64,000 nt of DNA from CBDBBY01 sp965203795 (GCA_965203795.1 OZ241915.1:3534001-3598000), one strand, 5' to 3'; positions 26,574 to 36,225 are shown, counted from the first letter of the stretch. Notes: a model not told the origin generated them from the sequence alone. Translations and numbers: made by a program.

Positions 26574-26993
26574 TCAGCTGCAGTGCTTCCGGCGCATATC
26601 CTCCGCAGAGCGGCGGACAAGCTCGGTAAGGACTTCGAAATCCACATTGGCGAGCCTGGTCAGGTAGAGGCAGGACACTGAATGCCTGTGCTTGCCCAAA
26701 CGGGACATGAGATCGCCGTAGCCGGAGAATCCCGGCATTATGTAAACGGTCAGCGCGGCCTTCCGCGGCGATACGGCGGTCAGCATCCAGGCATGCTCGG
26801 AATTGTCCGACCGCCGGTACTTGTAGCGGCCGAAACCGACAATGCTTCCGCCCCACATCCGCGGCTCCTCGCCGGTGACCCGCTCCATCATCCGGACGAC
26901 GGCTTTCGCGTCCTCCCGCCTGCGCGGGTTTGCGACCGAGTCGAGGAACGCGTGCACGTCCCCGTCGTTTTCGACCGTCTTCATCCCGCCCAT
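26574..26993 (-). CDS. DUF1801 (YdhG-like) domain protein
   Basis: 139 residues starting 'MGGMKTVENDGDVHAFLDSV' and containing 'EEPRMWGGSIVGFGRYKY' and 'YIMPGFSGYGDLMSRLGKH', which match the DUF1801 family. Its function is unknown, with an iron-binding (frataxin-like) fold. GGGAGG lies before the ATG at 26993. The reading frame is open further upstream through a MITE-like element but shows no homology there. Confidence 0.8.
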   Translation of the reverse strand: MGGMKTVENDGDVHAFLDSVANPRRREDAKAVVRMMERVTGEEPRMWGGSIVGFGRYKYRRSDNSEHAWMLTAVSPRKAALTVYIMPGFSGYGDLMSRLGKHRHSVSCLYLTRLANVDFEVLTELVRRSAEDMRRKHCS

Positions 26994-27091
26994 TCCGACG
27001 CCTCCCAGGATTGCCTTCCGCGCGAGGTCCGCGGCAGGCAACGTCAACAGTCGCAGGGTCGTCGGCAAACTGCAATCGGCATCGCGGCGAT

Positions 27092-27291
27092 GGGCGCATC
27101 CCATTTTTCGGGGTGAATCTGCGGCTTGCGTTCGGATGCGCGGTGCCTGCCGTTCGCAATTCTTCGACAGCGGCGGCGGAGCTGCTCCGTACCGAGCCTT
27201 GAAGGCGCGTTTGCAACCCTTGGAACGCAGAGCGCGGTCGACGCCCGAGCTCTCGGAACAGGCTCGCCGCCCCCGAAAACGGGATGCACCC
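27092..27291 (-). mobile_element. MITE-like element B (diverged copy of the 7.9-kb element)
   Basis: GGGCGCATCCCATTTTTCGG (about 27093-27112) and, inverted, CCCCGAAAACGGGATGCACC (27271-27290) form imperfect inverted ends. Read on the minus strand, the first ~70 bp align with element A at roughly three bases in four, including 'GCTCGGGYGTCGWCCGCGCT'. Near-identical heptamers GCGGCGA and GCGGTGA flank the two ends. It lies between the DUF1801 and AbrB genes. Confidence 0.5.
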
Positions 27292-27338
27292 CGCGGTGAT
27301 CGACCGGAGGAACCCGCCGCGGCCGTTCGGAGCACCAT

Positions 27339-28382
27339 TCACTCTTCAAAATTGATGTTCGCCAGCATCGCGGCAATCCTTGCGACCATCACCGTGAAAA
27401 GAATCCGGAACAGGTGGTGGGCCGCGACAAAAATCGGGCTCATGTTCAAGCTTAGCGCAATCAGCCCCATTTCGGTGACTCCGCCCGGGGAATAGCTCAG
27501 CATAAGCGCTTCGGCGGGAAAAGGAGCCAGAAGCCCGACGATGAGCGCGAACGCCGCAGACAGCGTCAGCATCGCGGCGACTGACAACGTGCCCAGTCCG
27601 AACGAGGAAATCAGCATTCTCGGGCTGGTTCCGGAGAATTGCGCGCCCAGCGAAGTGCCCACAAGCAGCTGCGCGAGCCAGAGAAGCCATTCCGGACTGC
27701 GAATATCGGCCAGACCGAACGCGTGCGCAGCTGCGCTGAGAATCAAGGGGCCGGCCATGTGGGACGCGGGGAAGCGAACAGCCTTGCCCGCAGCGGTTCC
27801 CGCGGCTGCGATCAGCGCGATCCACAGGATATCGGACAAGCCATGCGGCAGGTCGGAAATTGCCTGGCCGCCGGCGCTTCCGACCGTCTGCCCGGACCAG
27901 AAGTAGAACAGCAGCGGAATGAACGCGACCACAAGAATGATTCTCGCGAAGTGCTGCAAGGTAACCAGTTCGAGGTCCGCTCCGGCGCGCTCACCGAGGG
28001 AGACCGCTTCGATGAAGCCTCCCGGCATCGCCGCGAAGAGAGCGGTCGCGGGACCGTAGCTCCCGATCTTCCGGAAAATCTGGTAGCTGACGCATTGGGC
28101 CGCAACGACATAGGCGGCGGCTCCGGCAAGGCTGATCCAGAGCGAAGGAAGGACGGCCGCGAATTCGGGCGAGAATGCCGAGCCGATCATTGCGCCGATG
28201 ACTGCGATGGACGCTCTTCGCGCCGGCGCGGGAAACATGATCGGTGCTTCGCGCCCGCGGAAGATTGAATAAGCGCCGACCGTGAACAAGCTGCCCAGCA
28301 GGAACGGCATGGGAAGCCCGATCCAGAGCGCAAGACTTCCGCCGACGCTGCCGACGGCGACAAGCAAGGCGGAGTTCTTCAT
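27339..28382 (-). CDS. AbrB-family membrane protein (ammonia monooxygenase-like, PF05145 type)
   Basis: 347 residues, about nine to ten hydrophobic spans in two similar halves. Typical features are 'GLPMPFLLGSL' at the start, 'AAMPGGFIEAVSLGERAGAD' mid-way and 'SYSPGGVTEMGLIALSLN' near the end; the PGG(F/V)xE pairs mark the internal repeat. These proteins are probable transporters or regulators of unknown substrate, not ammonia monooxygenases. The start is uncertain: ATG at 28382 begins the first hydrophobic span, with an in-frame ATG at 28418. Neither has a strong ribosome site. Confidence 0.8.
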   Translation of the reverse strand: MKNSALLVAVGSVGGSLALWIGLPMPFLLGSLFTVGAYSIFRGREAPIMFPAPARRASIAVIGAMIGSAFSPEFAAVLPSLWISLAGAAAYVVAAQCVSYQIFRKIGSYGPATALFAAMPGGFIEAVSLGERAGADLELVTLQHFARIILVVAFIPLLFYFWSGQTVGSAGGQAISDLPHGLSDILWIALIAAAGTAAGKAVRFPASHMAGPLILSAAAHAFGLADIRSPEWLLWLAQLLVGTSLGAQFSGTSPRMLISSFGLGTLSVAAMLTLSAAFALIVGLLAPFPAEALMLSYSPGGVTEMGLIALSLNMSPIFVAAHHLFRILFTVMVARIAAMLANINFEE

Positions 28383-28418
28383 CGCCGAAGCGCGGGTCCG
28401 AAACTCCGGATCCGGCAT

Positions 28419-29468
28419 TGCCGGAGCCGGCGGGATGCGCGGGCCGGGCGCAAGCGAGCGTCGCCCATGCAGCGACAGGCATGTCCGGCCGCTTCCGCAC
28501 TCGCGAGCCGGATGCAGACGGCCATATCGGAATCCTCCGAAACGGCCGCCGTTCCCGTTCGGCGGGGTTCCGTGACGCAATCGCGCAGCCGGACCGCGAC
28601 TGCTTTGCGCCCATCCGCTGGCGGACTCGGGATTCCGGGCATTCGACGGACACACATCGGAACGCTGACTGGCAGAGATTCCGGCTGTTTGCCAGTCCGG
28701 CGCGTGGTCCCGACCGCGCCGCAAGTTCGGGAATATCGTGAAGCCGGCGCGCTTCTGCGTCGATTTTGGACCGCCAGCCCAGTATCGCGATGGCATTGAC
28801 GCTTGGCGGATCACGGACCGGGGCGCACCGCGTGCGATTTGCGTTTTTCCGTGTCTCGACCACGCTAAAGTGGACACCCCCTGAGACGCGGAATCATTCC
28901 TTGTCCGGCGCCTGCCGCGGGCGCCGGGACCTCCGGGGACCAGGGCTCGAGACGGTTCTGACGCAGCTTCACCCAGCTGAAATGCGTGGATCCCGGCACC
29001 CCGACCACCTCGGCGGCCTTTTGCGCCGCGGAGCTCTGGCACCTCGCCGCATGCCATAGGGTCAGAGCTTTGCGCCTCGCGGGCGGCCGGGGCCTGTTTC
29101 CACTGCCTCCGCCTTGTCCGATGTCCTTGCCGCCCTGACTGAGTTCAGCAGGTTTCGCGGTTTGCAAACCCGGCCGAAGCCCTGGAGCGCGCAGCTCGAG
29201 GGGGCGATGCTTGGGCTCGGTTTGAAGTTTCCGCCTTGTTGATGATGTTGAATCCCTGCGGTCCAAGCCTGGAACGACGCCTGCCATGCGGGAAGTGCGG
29301 CAAAAGGGTCGGGCAATCCGTGCCTCCCGCGCCGCGGCCGCGGATAGGCTTCCGAGGAGGATTGTCCGCGCTATCCGCATTTCCCGGAGCTGAGAACCCG
29401 AACCGTCATGCCTCCAGTTTCCTCATGTCGACCCTGCGACGCGCCCGCAGAAGCTCCATGTCCAGATA
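28419..29468. other. Gene-poor region with decayed mobile-element sequence
   Basis: About 1 kb without an intact gene. On the minus strand at roughly 28905-29090 a frame reads 'ALTLWHAARCQSSAAQKAAEVVGVPG', resembling the helix-turn-helix start of IS transposases (A-x-x-LW...AAxVxGV-x-xST). A ~33-bp sequence at 28870-28902 recurs at 60515-60548. Nothing else recognisable. Confidence 0.45.
28870..28902 (-). repeat. Dispersed ~33-bp repeat, copy 1
   Basis: On the minus strand this reads AAGGAATGATTCCGCGTCTC followed by AGGGGGTGTCCAC. The copy at 60515-60548 (plus strand) differs by one substitution in the first 20 bases and by a small change in the G run. It lies beside transposase-like sequence and may be an IS terminus. 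Confidence 0.5.
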
Positions 29469-29735
29469 GTGCCCGCCCTCCATCTAGGTCTCGCGGGTCT
29501 TGGCCGACCGGGTGCGGACCAGCCTCAAGCAGGTCGCAGTGCGCGGCATGCGTCGGTCCGGTCGAAAACCGGGCATGTCTTCGCCCGCCGGAAGAGCGGC
29601 ATGGGGCTGAAGATCCGCGCGATAGGAATGGTCCGCGCCGGAGCGACGATCACGCTCGCGAACATGGCTCGCAGCACGAACCGGCTGCGCCGACTCCGCA
29701 GCCGGACTGCGCCCTCTTGAACCCGCCGGAGCCGG
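29469..29735 (+). pseudogene. IS5-family transposase C-terminal remnant
   Basis: The frame 'VRSKTGHVFARRKSGMGLK', then 'IRAIGMVRAGATITLANMAR', matches the VRS-x-VEHVFA...MGL-x-IRTIG...ANLAYN end of IS5-type transposases. The N-terminal two-thirds are missing. It is followed by AATCAAGCCGTGGTCAGAG near 29784, the same end-like sequence that follows the other two IS5 remnants. Confidence 0.65.
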
Positions 29736-29911
29736 AACTGGCCTGAATCCGGCCGACCCTCGAAACCATCCGAACTGCGGAATCAAGCCGTGGTCAGAGA
29801 TGTCCAAACTCCGCAAACCGGCATCGGCGGCCGCGAATTACGAACGAGCATGCCGGAGCAACGCAGGCGGCCAAAGAACTCACAATTGCTATTGCGCAAC
29901 ACGCCGAAAGC

Positions 29912-29924
29912 GGGGGGGGGGGGG
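29912..29924. repeat. Poly-G tract (13 G) upstream of lipoprotein 1
   Basis: Thirteen consecutive G, 145 bp before the start codon at 30070. Preceded by 'TTGCGCAACACGCCGAAAGC', similar to the sequence before the tract at 33168. Homopolymer G runs of this length are hypermutable by slippage. The position suggests an effect on promoter spacing or activator binding rather than on the reading frame. Confidence 0.75.
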
Positions 29925-30069
29925 TAATCGATTCGATTGTCCGGCTTGTTCAAGTCTCCGTGTAGTGATAACTGCGCACGCTCAGTGAATGCCTGCTCGT
30001 ACCTCGAGCCCGACATGCATTCGATGACGCAAGAAAATTCGAAAATTCCGAGCACCAAGGAGGAGCAAA

Positions 30070-32049
30070 ATGCGTTACGTCATTCTCGTTGCGACATCCT
30101 GCGTCGCCCTTTCGCTGGCGGCTTGTTCCGGCGGGGGAGCGCCCTCGAGCGGGGCGCCGACGCCAAGTGAACCGACAAACGGCGGCGGCGCGGTCGGAGG
30201 CGACTACGATTCCGCAAGAACCGCGGTGCAGAGCGTTCTCGCGGAGATCGCGGCGATCGAAGGGTTGCCCGTGGACACCGCGGCGCAAAGGGAGGCGGCG
30301 CGGGCCCGGGCGGCAGCCGCGCGCACGCGGTTCGACCGAGCGCTTGCGGCTTTGAGAAGCGCGGCCGAAGATCTGGCGGCGGGATCGCAAGCCCGCGCGG
30401 CTGCGGACAGCTATTTGCGCGGGATCACTCTCGCGGATATTCCCAGCCGTCTGAGTGCCGCTGCGCTTCGGGCTGCCGACACCTGGGCTGACATCGAAGG
30501 ACCGACGCAGATTGCCATAACCAATCCGCCGCCCAGCGCGGTCTTCGAGCGGTTCCCGCGGGCCCAAGCGGACGGAACCGTCATCCCCGCTTCCGACAGG
30601 CTCAGCGTTCGGACCGAGGCGGTCATGCATTCGGCGGGCAAGACCGTGTTCTCGTCGGACGGAACCGGCGTGACGGACGAGCTCCCCATGCGGTCCCTGA
30701 CCTTAAGGACGGCAGGCGCCCCTGGTCGGCGCGGCGACTGGTATCTGCAGGGGCGGGACGGCACACCTGATAGGACCGGCAATACGGACGGGGTCCTGAA
30801 TTACTCCGTTGAGATCACGCCCGGCGGCTTGGTCTACAAGGCTGGAGGCAACGCGATCTATTACGACTTCCAGAGGCGCTTCGACGTTGGCGGCAGCGCA
30901 GACGCCTGGTTCGGCGTAGGGCCCGACGGCGAGTCCGGCACCGACGATGACGGTGCTTGGAGCAAAGGCTTGGACACGCCGACCAACTGGGTCCATGACG
31001 ACATCAAGCTGACCTTCGGGTCGCCTTCCGAACCGAACAGCGGGGTGAATGCGTTTTACTGGAACACGCGCATTCCGTTTCCTGAAGGGACGACATGGGA
31101 AACTCCGGCCATTGTGACGAAGATTTCCGACCACGGCATTGCCAGACCCGACTCCGACTTGGGCTTCTACGACCTTTGGATTTCGAATTTCGGCGGGGTC
31201 GACAGGGGCTTGGAGAACACTGACGGCACTCCTCATCCGTCCGACGACAAGACGAACTTTCTCGAATACGCCGCCTACGGGCTGTTCATGTATGTGGATA
31301 CGCTCGTGTCGTCGAGGACTGCGGGAAGGCAGCAGGGATTCCATTTCGGGTACGACACGTTCGCCGACGAGGACGACCTGAGGACGACCGACATCGCGGC
31401 GGGCGATACTGTCGAGGCGACTTTCAGCGGCGCAACAACGGCCATTCAGTACTTGCTCGTTAAGACCCTTCATCCCAATCGGCACGAACTCCGCGGCGAC
31501 ATTACGCTGAATGCCCGCATCGGGTCCGGCGCCAATAAGATCTCCGGGCAAATCACCAATTTGGAACGGCGAGCATCGGATGGATCGTGGAGTGTTTTCG
31601 ATAACGTGGTTCGAGGGTACCGCGCCGAGGATGTTAATGCCGACAGGCTGGTTCTTGCCGGGAAGGATTATCCATTCGTCAATGTGCCTAGGGTCGACGA
31701 CCCTAACACCGCGACCGACGAAAGTACGGGAACTCAAGACAGTTACCCGTCCGACTACTCAGCCCACGGCGCAACCATTAACGCCGATGGCAGCTACGAA
31801 GGCGGCGTTTTCCTGCAGACTTGGGACCCGTATACTCAGGTTTGGTATGAAAAGTCTTGGGATTTCGATTCATACAGGAGCGCAAGCACTACGGGGCAAA
31901 ACAGCATATTCGGCGGGACGATTTACGGTCCCAGGGACGGCAATTTCGAAGACATCGAAACCGCCGGATACTGGTTTCTGTATGGCGACAAGCGAGTAGA
32001 CAAGTGGGGAGGCATTATAGGAAGCTACGGCGCTGTCAGGATTGACTAA
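30070..32049 (+). CDS. Surface lipoprotein, TbpB-like barrel at C-terminus; paralogue 1 of 3
   Basis: 659 residues. The signal peptide ends in lipobox LAAC (Cys about 19), followed by a Ser/Pro/Gly-rich tether (SSGAPTPSEPTNGGG). An Ala-rich helical region with heptad character spans about 45-135, then a beta-rich body. The C-terminal ~190 residues alternate strand-like segments ('VEATFSGATTA', 'LRGDITLNARIGSGANKISGQI', 'INADGSYEGGVFL', 'IFGGTIYGPRDGNFEDIE'). These recall the barrel of transferrin-binding-protein-B-type lipoproteins. AAGGAGGAGC precedes the ATG. Probably outer-membrane anchored; the ligand is unknown. A 13-G tract lies upstream. Confidence 0.7.
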   Translation: MRYVILVATSCVALSLAACSGGGAPSSGAPTPSEPTNGGGAVGGDYDSARTAVQSVLAEIAAIEGLPVDTAAQREAARARAAAARTRFDRALAALRSAAEDLAAGSQARAAADSYLRGITLADIPSRLSAAALRAADTWADIEGPTQIAITNPPPSAVFERFPRAQADGTVIPASDRLSVRTEAVMHSAGKTVFSSDGTGVTDELPMRSLTLRTAGAPGRRGDWYLQGRDGTPDRTGNTDGVLNYSVEITPGGLVYKAGGNAIYYDFQRRFDVGGSADAWFGVGPDGESGTDDDGAWSKGLDTPTNWVHDDIKLTFGSPSEPNSGVNAFYWNTRIPFPEGTTWETPAIVTKISDHGIARPDSDLGFYDLWISNFGGVDRGLENTDGTPHPSDDKTNFLEYAAYGLFMYVDTLVSSRTAGRQQGFHFGYDTFADEDDLRTTDIAAGDTVEATFSGATTAIQYLLVKTLHPNRHELRGDITLNARIGSGANKISGQITNLERRASDGSWSVFDNVVRGYRAEDVNADRLVLAGKDYPFVNVPRVDDPNTATDESTGTQDSYPSDYSAHGATINADGSYEGGVFLQTWDPYTQVWYEKSWDFDSYRSASTTGQNSIFGGTIYGPRDGNFEDIETAGYWFLYGDKRVDKWGGIIGSYGAVRID

Positions 32050-32439
32050 GCCGGCTTCTTTCGCCTCCGCGATTCCTGCGGAGAAGCACTCCGGGCCCCG
32101 CTGCGCGTGCGCGTGGCGGGCCTTTCCTATTTTGAAAACGGCGCGGCCCGGCGCATCCGCGGCGAGCAGCCCGGCCTATTTCGGCCGGATTCCCCGTGGC
32201 GCGGTCGCGCCGGAAACGAAAGGAGTCGGGTTCGAGGGATTTTCATCATGCGGTCGGCGAATGCCGCGCCTACTCCAAAGCTTGGGTGCCCGGCCCTTGC
32301 GGCCTGCCCCGGCGTCCGCTCGCCCTTCGCCGCGCCAAGAACCTTCGTTATCTTCTCCTCGAGAGTCTCCTGAAGCACGCGCCCGGAAGCACGCGAACGG
32401 AATTGCCGCCAGACTCGCGCTGTGCCTCGAACTACGATG
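32050..32439. other. Downstream flank of lipoprotein 1, part of duplicated unit
   Basis: No gene. It holds the terminator at 32094-32133 and then sequence ('ATGCGGTCGGCGAATGCCGC' near 32247-32266) that has counterparts downstream of the second (about 35508) and third (about 38533) lipoprotein genes. Confidence 0.5.
32094..32133 (+). terminator. Probable rho-independent terminator of lipoprotein 1
   Basis: GGCCCCGC pairs with GCGGGCC (one bulge) around a GC-rich loop, followed by TTTCCTATTTT. It starts 45 bp after the stop codon, the same relative position as the strong terminator after lipoprotein 2. Confidence 0.6.
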
Positions 32440-33010
32440 AATCCCGGTCATGGCGCCGTCCTCTCCTGCATTGGGGATGGCGGGCGTTGATCAACCAAGG
32501 GCATGCCGCGGCCCCGTCTCGTCGCGGAAGCAGTTTGCGGAACATTCGAAACAGGACCCGCAGAAGGACACGGATGCGCGCCGGAAAATCAAGTCAAGCA
32601 AAGCGAAGTCCCGTCCGGACGGCACGAAGCAGGCCGGTATCGCCATCCCAGTCTTCGGCTGCAGATCCCGCGTCAGCGTGGATCGGAGGAACGGGACCGT
32701 CCGGCAGCTGATCGTCGCGGACGCTGGCGCCCATGACGGCGCAAGGCTTCGGGAAGGCCTGATCGAGACCGCCAACACCGGGCGCGAGGCGCAGGCCGAC
32801 GCCGATCCAACAGGACGCGAAGGACGACAGGCGCAAATCGGCGGTCCGGACGAAGGCCGGGCACGCATTCGCCCACAGGAGGCGCCGCATGGGGCTGAAG
32901 ATCCGCATGATCGGAATGGCCCGCGCCACGGCGGCGGGCGCGCTGGCGAACATAGCTGCAACATGAACCGTTTGCGCTGGCTCCGCAGTCGAACCGCATC
33001 CGCTTGAACC
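32440..33010 (+). pseudogene. IS5-family transposase remnant upstream of lipoprotein 2
   Basis: Frame pieces cover the second half of an IS5-type transposase: 'DPQKDTDAR.KIKSSKAKSR', 'IAIPVFGC', 'VSVDRRNGTVRQLIVADAGA', 'LREGLIETANTGRE', then, after a shift, 'MGLKIRMIGMARATAAGALA'. Frame breaks and missing Trp/Ala codons show it is dead. The end sequence AATCAAGCTGTTGTCGGAGG lies at 33113-33132, shortly before the poly-G tract. Confidence 0.7.
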
Positions 33011-33167
33011 CGCCAAGGCCGGAACAGGCTCGAACCAGGCAATCCGGACTTCAAGCCGGCCGGAACGGGCGAAACCCTTCCTGCCGACTCTCGAAGCCAG
33101 CCGAAACGCGAAATCAAGCTGTTGTCGGAGGTGCCCGCCTATTGCGTTTAGGCAACATGCGGAAGCC

Positions 33168-33176
33168 GGGGGGGGG
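33168..33176. repeat. Poly-G tract (9 G) upstream of lipoprotein 2
   Basis: Nine consecutive G, 138 bp before the GTG start at 33315. The preceding 'GCAACATGCGGAAGCC' resembles the sequence before the 13-G tract at 29912. The distance to the gene matches the other two copies, but the length differs, as expected of a slipping repeat. Confidence 0.72.
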
Positions 33177-33314
33177 TAGTCAACTATTTGACTGGAACAA
33201 ATTTCCGTATAGCGATCCTCGCGCCTGCTCAAGGATCGCCTGCTAGCGACGCGGGTCCAAGAGGTGGACTTTGTGTCGGCGCAAGAAAACTCTTAGCACG
33301 AAAGGAACGATAAG

Positions 33315-35318
33315 GTGCGGTACAGCATTCTCATCGCCACATCCTGCGTCGCCGTTTTGCTGACGGCATGTTCCGGCATCGGAACGCCCTCGAGCGGGGC
33401 GCCGACGCCAAGTGAACCGACAAACGGCGGCGGTGCTGCCGGAGGCGACTACGATTCCGCAAGAACCGCGATGCAACGCGTTCTCGCGGAGATCACGGCG
33501 ATCGAAGGATTGGCCGTGGATACGGCAGCGCAAAAGCAGGCTGCGCGAACCCGAATAACAGCCGCGCGCACGCAGTACAGCGAAGCGATCGCGGATTTGA
33601 GAACCGCGGTTGAAGGTTTGGCGGCCGGGTCGCAGGCCCGCGCGGCTGCGGACAGCTATTTGCGCGGGATCGTTCTCGCGGATGTTCCCGGCCGTCTGGA
33701 CGACGCTGAGCTTCGGGCTGCCGACACTTGGGCTAACGTCGAAGGTCCGTTGGCTATCGCGGCCAGCGGTCCGCCACCCAACGCGGTGTTCGAGCGGTTT
33801 CCACGTGCCAAAGACGACGGTACCGCCATCCCCGCTTCCGACAGGCTCAGCATTCGGACCGACGCGGTCATGCATTCGGCGGGAAAGACCGTGTTTTCGG
33901 CGGACGGAACCGGCGTGACGGAGGAGCTGCCCATGCGGTCCCTGACCATACGGAGTGCAGGCTCCCCCGGAAAAAATGGCAACTGGGCTCTGCAGGGGCG
34001 CGACCATACTCCGACCGTATTAAGCAATACCGACGGAGTTCTGAATTACTCCGTGCAGATTACGTCCAGCGGCTTGGTCTACAAGGCCGGAGGCACCGCG
34101 ATCTATTACGATTTCCAGCGGCGTTTCAACGTTGGAGACACCGCGGACGAATGGTACGGTCGCGGGCCGGACGGCGTGCGCGGAACCGCGGACGATGGCA
34201 CCAATGACGGAGTATGGGACGGCTGTTTCACGATTTCGGGCGCAACGGCAGACTGCACCAACTGGATCCATGACGACATCGAGATAACCTTCGGGAGGCC
34301 TTCCGACGCGAACGGCTTGAACGCCTTTTTCTGGCGAACGCGCATTCCGCTTCCCGAAGGGACGTCACCGAACGATCCGAACATTCAAAAGAAAGTGGCC
34401 GACCACGGCTTGATCCCCGACCCCTTGGATTTGGGCGCATACAGGCTATGGATTTCGAATTTCGGCGGGGTCGACAGAGGGTTGGAGCCCTCTGACGGCA
34501 GTAGGCATCCTGGCGATGACGAAGATCGCTTTCTCCAATACGCCGCTTACGGCGTGTTCATGTACACGGATCTATTCGTAAGCACGCGTGACACGGCGAG
34601 GCAGCAGGGCTTCCATTTCGGATACGACACCTTCGCCGACCGGGAGGGCCTGAGGACCACCGACATCGAGGAGGGCAGCACTGTCGAGGCGACTTTCCGC
34701 GGCGCGACGATGGGGGTTCAATCCTTGCAGACTGCCGGCGATGTAAACGGCGATGGGGATTTTGATAGAGACGACAGAAACAATTTTCGCCAGCAAGCGA
34801 ATCAGAACGAGGTCCGCGGCGACATTGTCCTGAAAGCCCGCATAGGATCCGGCGCCAACAAGATTTCCGGTGAAATCTCCAATGTGGAAGTTCTCGGCGA
34901 CGACGGCCTGTGGGTTACCTTCGGCGCTGTTATGGACGCGCCCGGGCAGCGCAATGGCAGGCAAAGGCTGGTTCTTACCGGGAAGGATTTTCCGGAGCGG
35001 GCAGGTTCCGGCGGTTACCCGGTTGACTACGCAGCCTACGGTGCAACCATTAACGCCGATGGCAGCTACGAGGGCGCAGTCTACTTGCAAGAAAAAAATA
35101 CCAACAACGGAGAATGGGGAGCAAGAGGTTGGGAATTTGATCCGTATTATTCCAGCTATCCCAGCTCGAACAGCATTTTCGGCGGCACCATTTACGGTCC
35201 GAGGGACGGCAATTTCGAAAACATCGAAACCGCCGGCTACTGGTTTCTGCAGGGCGATAGACGCAGGAGCGCCTGGGGTGGCATCATGGGAAGCTTCGGC
35301 GCCGTAAGGACCGATTAA
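33315..35318 (+). CDS. Surface lipoprotein, TbpB-like barrel at C-terminus; paralogue 2 of 3
   Basis: 667 residues, GTG start at 33315 after AAAGGAACG. Signal peptide with lipobox LTAC. The tether 'SSGAPTPSEPTNGGG' and the helical region are nearly identical to paralogue 1. The body diverges in loops, e.g. an insertion 'DGCFTISGATADCTNWIHDD' and an Asp-rich 'DVNGDGDFDRDDRNN' loop (about 476-490) that looks like a dockerin/EF-type calcium-binding loop. The C-terminal 'IFGGTIYGPRDGNFENIETA' is conserved. Probably an outer-membrane lipoprotein of unknown ligand with variable loops. Confidence 0.7.
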   Translation: MRYSILIATSCVAVLLTACSGIGTPSSGAPTPSEPTNGGGAAGGDYDSARTAMQRVLAEITAIEGLAVDTAAQKQAARTRITAARTQYSEAIADLRTAVEGLAAGSQARAAADSYLRGIVLADVPGRLDDAELRAADTWANVEGPLAIAASGPPPNAVFERFPRAKDDGTAIPASDRLSIRTDAVMHSAGKTVFSADGTGVTEELPMRSLTIRSAGSPGKNGNWALQGRDHTPTVLSNTDGVLNYSVQITSSGLVYKAGGTAIYYDFQRRFNVGDTADEWYGRGPDGVRGTADDGTNDGVWDGCFTISGATADCTNWIHDDIEITFGRPSDANGLNAFFWRTRIPLPEGTSPNDPNIQKKVADHGLIPDPLDLGAYRLWISNFGGVDRGLEPSDGSRHPGDDEDRFLQYAAYGVFMYTDLFVSTRDTARQQGFHFGYDTFADREGLRTTDIEEGSTVEATFRGATMGVQSLQTAGDVNGDGDFDRDDRNNFRQQANQNEVRGDIVLKARIGSGANKISGEISNVEVLGDDGLWVTFGAVMDAPGQRNGRQRLVLTGKDFPERAGSGGYPVDYAAYGATINADGSYEGAVYLQEKNTNNGEWGARGWEFDPYYSSYPSSNSIFGGTIYGPRDGNFENIETAGYWFLQGDRRRSAWGGIMGSFGAVRTD

Positions 35319-35365
35319 GCGGGATACTGCCGCCTCCCCGCAATTTCTGCGGAGAACCCGCTCTG

Positions 35366-35403
35366 GCCCCGCCGCGCAATATGCGCGGCGGGGCTTTTCT
35401 TTT
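35366..35403 (+). terminator. Strong rho-independent terminator after lipoprotein 2
   Basis: GCCCCGCCGCGCA (35366-35378), loop ATA, and the perfect complement TGCGCGGCGGGGC (35382-35394) are followed by TTTTCTTTT. A 13-bp perfect stem with a T tract 47 bp after the stop codon. Confidence 0.9.
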
Positions 35404-36088
35404 GCGGGCGGGATGGAAACAGCGGCCTAACGCATTCAGCGGTTTTCGATGCCCCGCAATGCCGTCGAGCCGGACGCGAAAGGAATTGGGGCATAGGATC
35501 GCCGCCACCCGGTCGGCGAATGCTCCAATGCCGGGCGCGCAGCTACGCGGCTCGTCCCGGTGTCCCGGTTTTGACGGCCGCCGCTGCGGCGGATTCCTTT
35601 GCTGCGGAGCCGAACAATCGCGCTTGATTGCAATCAGACGCAGACCCCGCTGGCCGCGAGGGCCGCGGCCGATTTCGTCTCGAGCCTTTCGAAAGGCGTA
35701 GGCAGGATGGCCGATGCGAACCGGGCGCGCGCTGAAACAAGCCTGTTTCGCCGAATTCGCGACCGGAGCGTGGAAGCGCGGCGATAGCCAATCGACGGGC
35801 CGTTCTTCCGAGGCTGATCCCATGGCAGTGCGATGCGCGGGGCCCGCTTGCCGAACGTCGACGGAATCCGGTGCATGCCTTGCCGGGCATCCCGCTTCCC
35901 CAGTCCTAGGCCGCGTCGACCTTGCGACTGCGGAAAGGAGTTTCCGCTCCGCGCTCGGTGGTTGAATCCGGCCGCCTTGAGCGCGGCAGGGCCGCGCCGG
36001 AGCCATCGGCCGCCGCCGGGTCGGCTGTTGTGTTGCATTCATATCGCATGCCGGAAGCGGATGGGGTGACTGACTTGATACAGGTAGC
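35404..36088. other. Gap between lipoproteins 2 and 3
   Basis: No convincing gene. The segment near 35570-35605 (GCGGCGGATTCCTTTGCTG) has a counterpart after lipoprotein 3 (about 38623-38642), so flanking DNA was copied with the gene. Unlike the other two copies, no IS5 remnant was recognised here. Confidence 0.5.
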
Positions 36089-36099
36089 GGGGGGGGGGG
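36089..36099. repeat. Poly-G tract (11 G) upstream of lipoprotein 3
   Basis: Eleven consecutive G, 126 bp before the GTG at 36226. It is followed by TATACG. Third member of the set 13/9/11 in front of the three paralogues. Confidence 0.74.
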
Positions 36100-36225
36100 T
36101 ATACGCCTCGCGCTGAAACCGCCCGGGTCACGCCGCCATCGGAAATTGCAGACGGCAGCCACGCGGTGCCGCAATGCTTCGAGCACCGCGGGAGCACGGG
36201 TTAAAGCATGACGAAAGGGCATACA

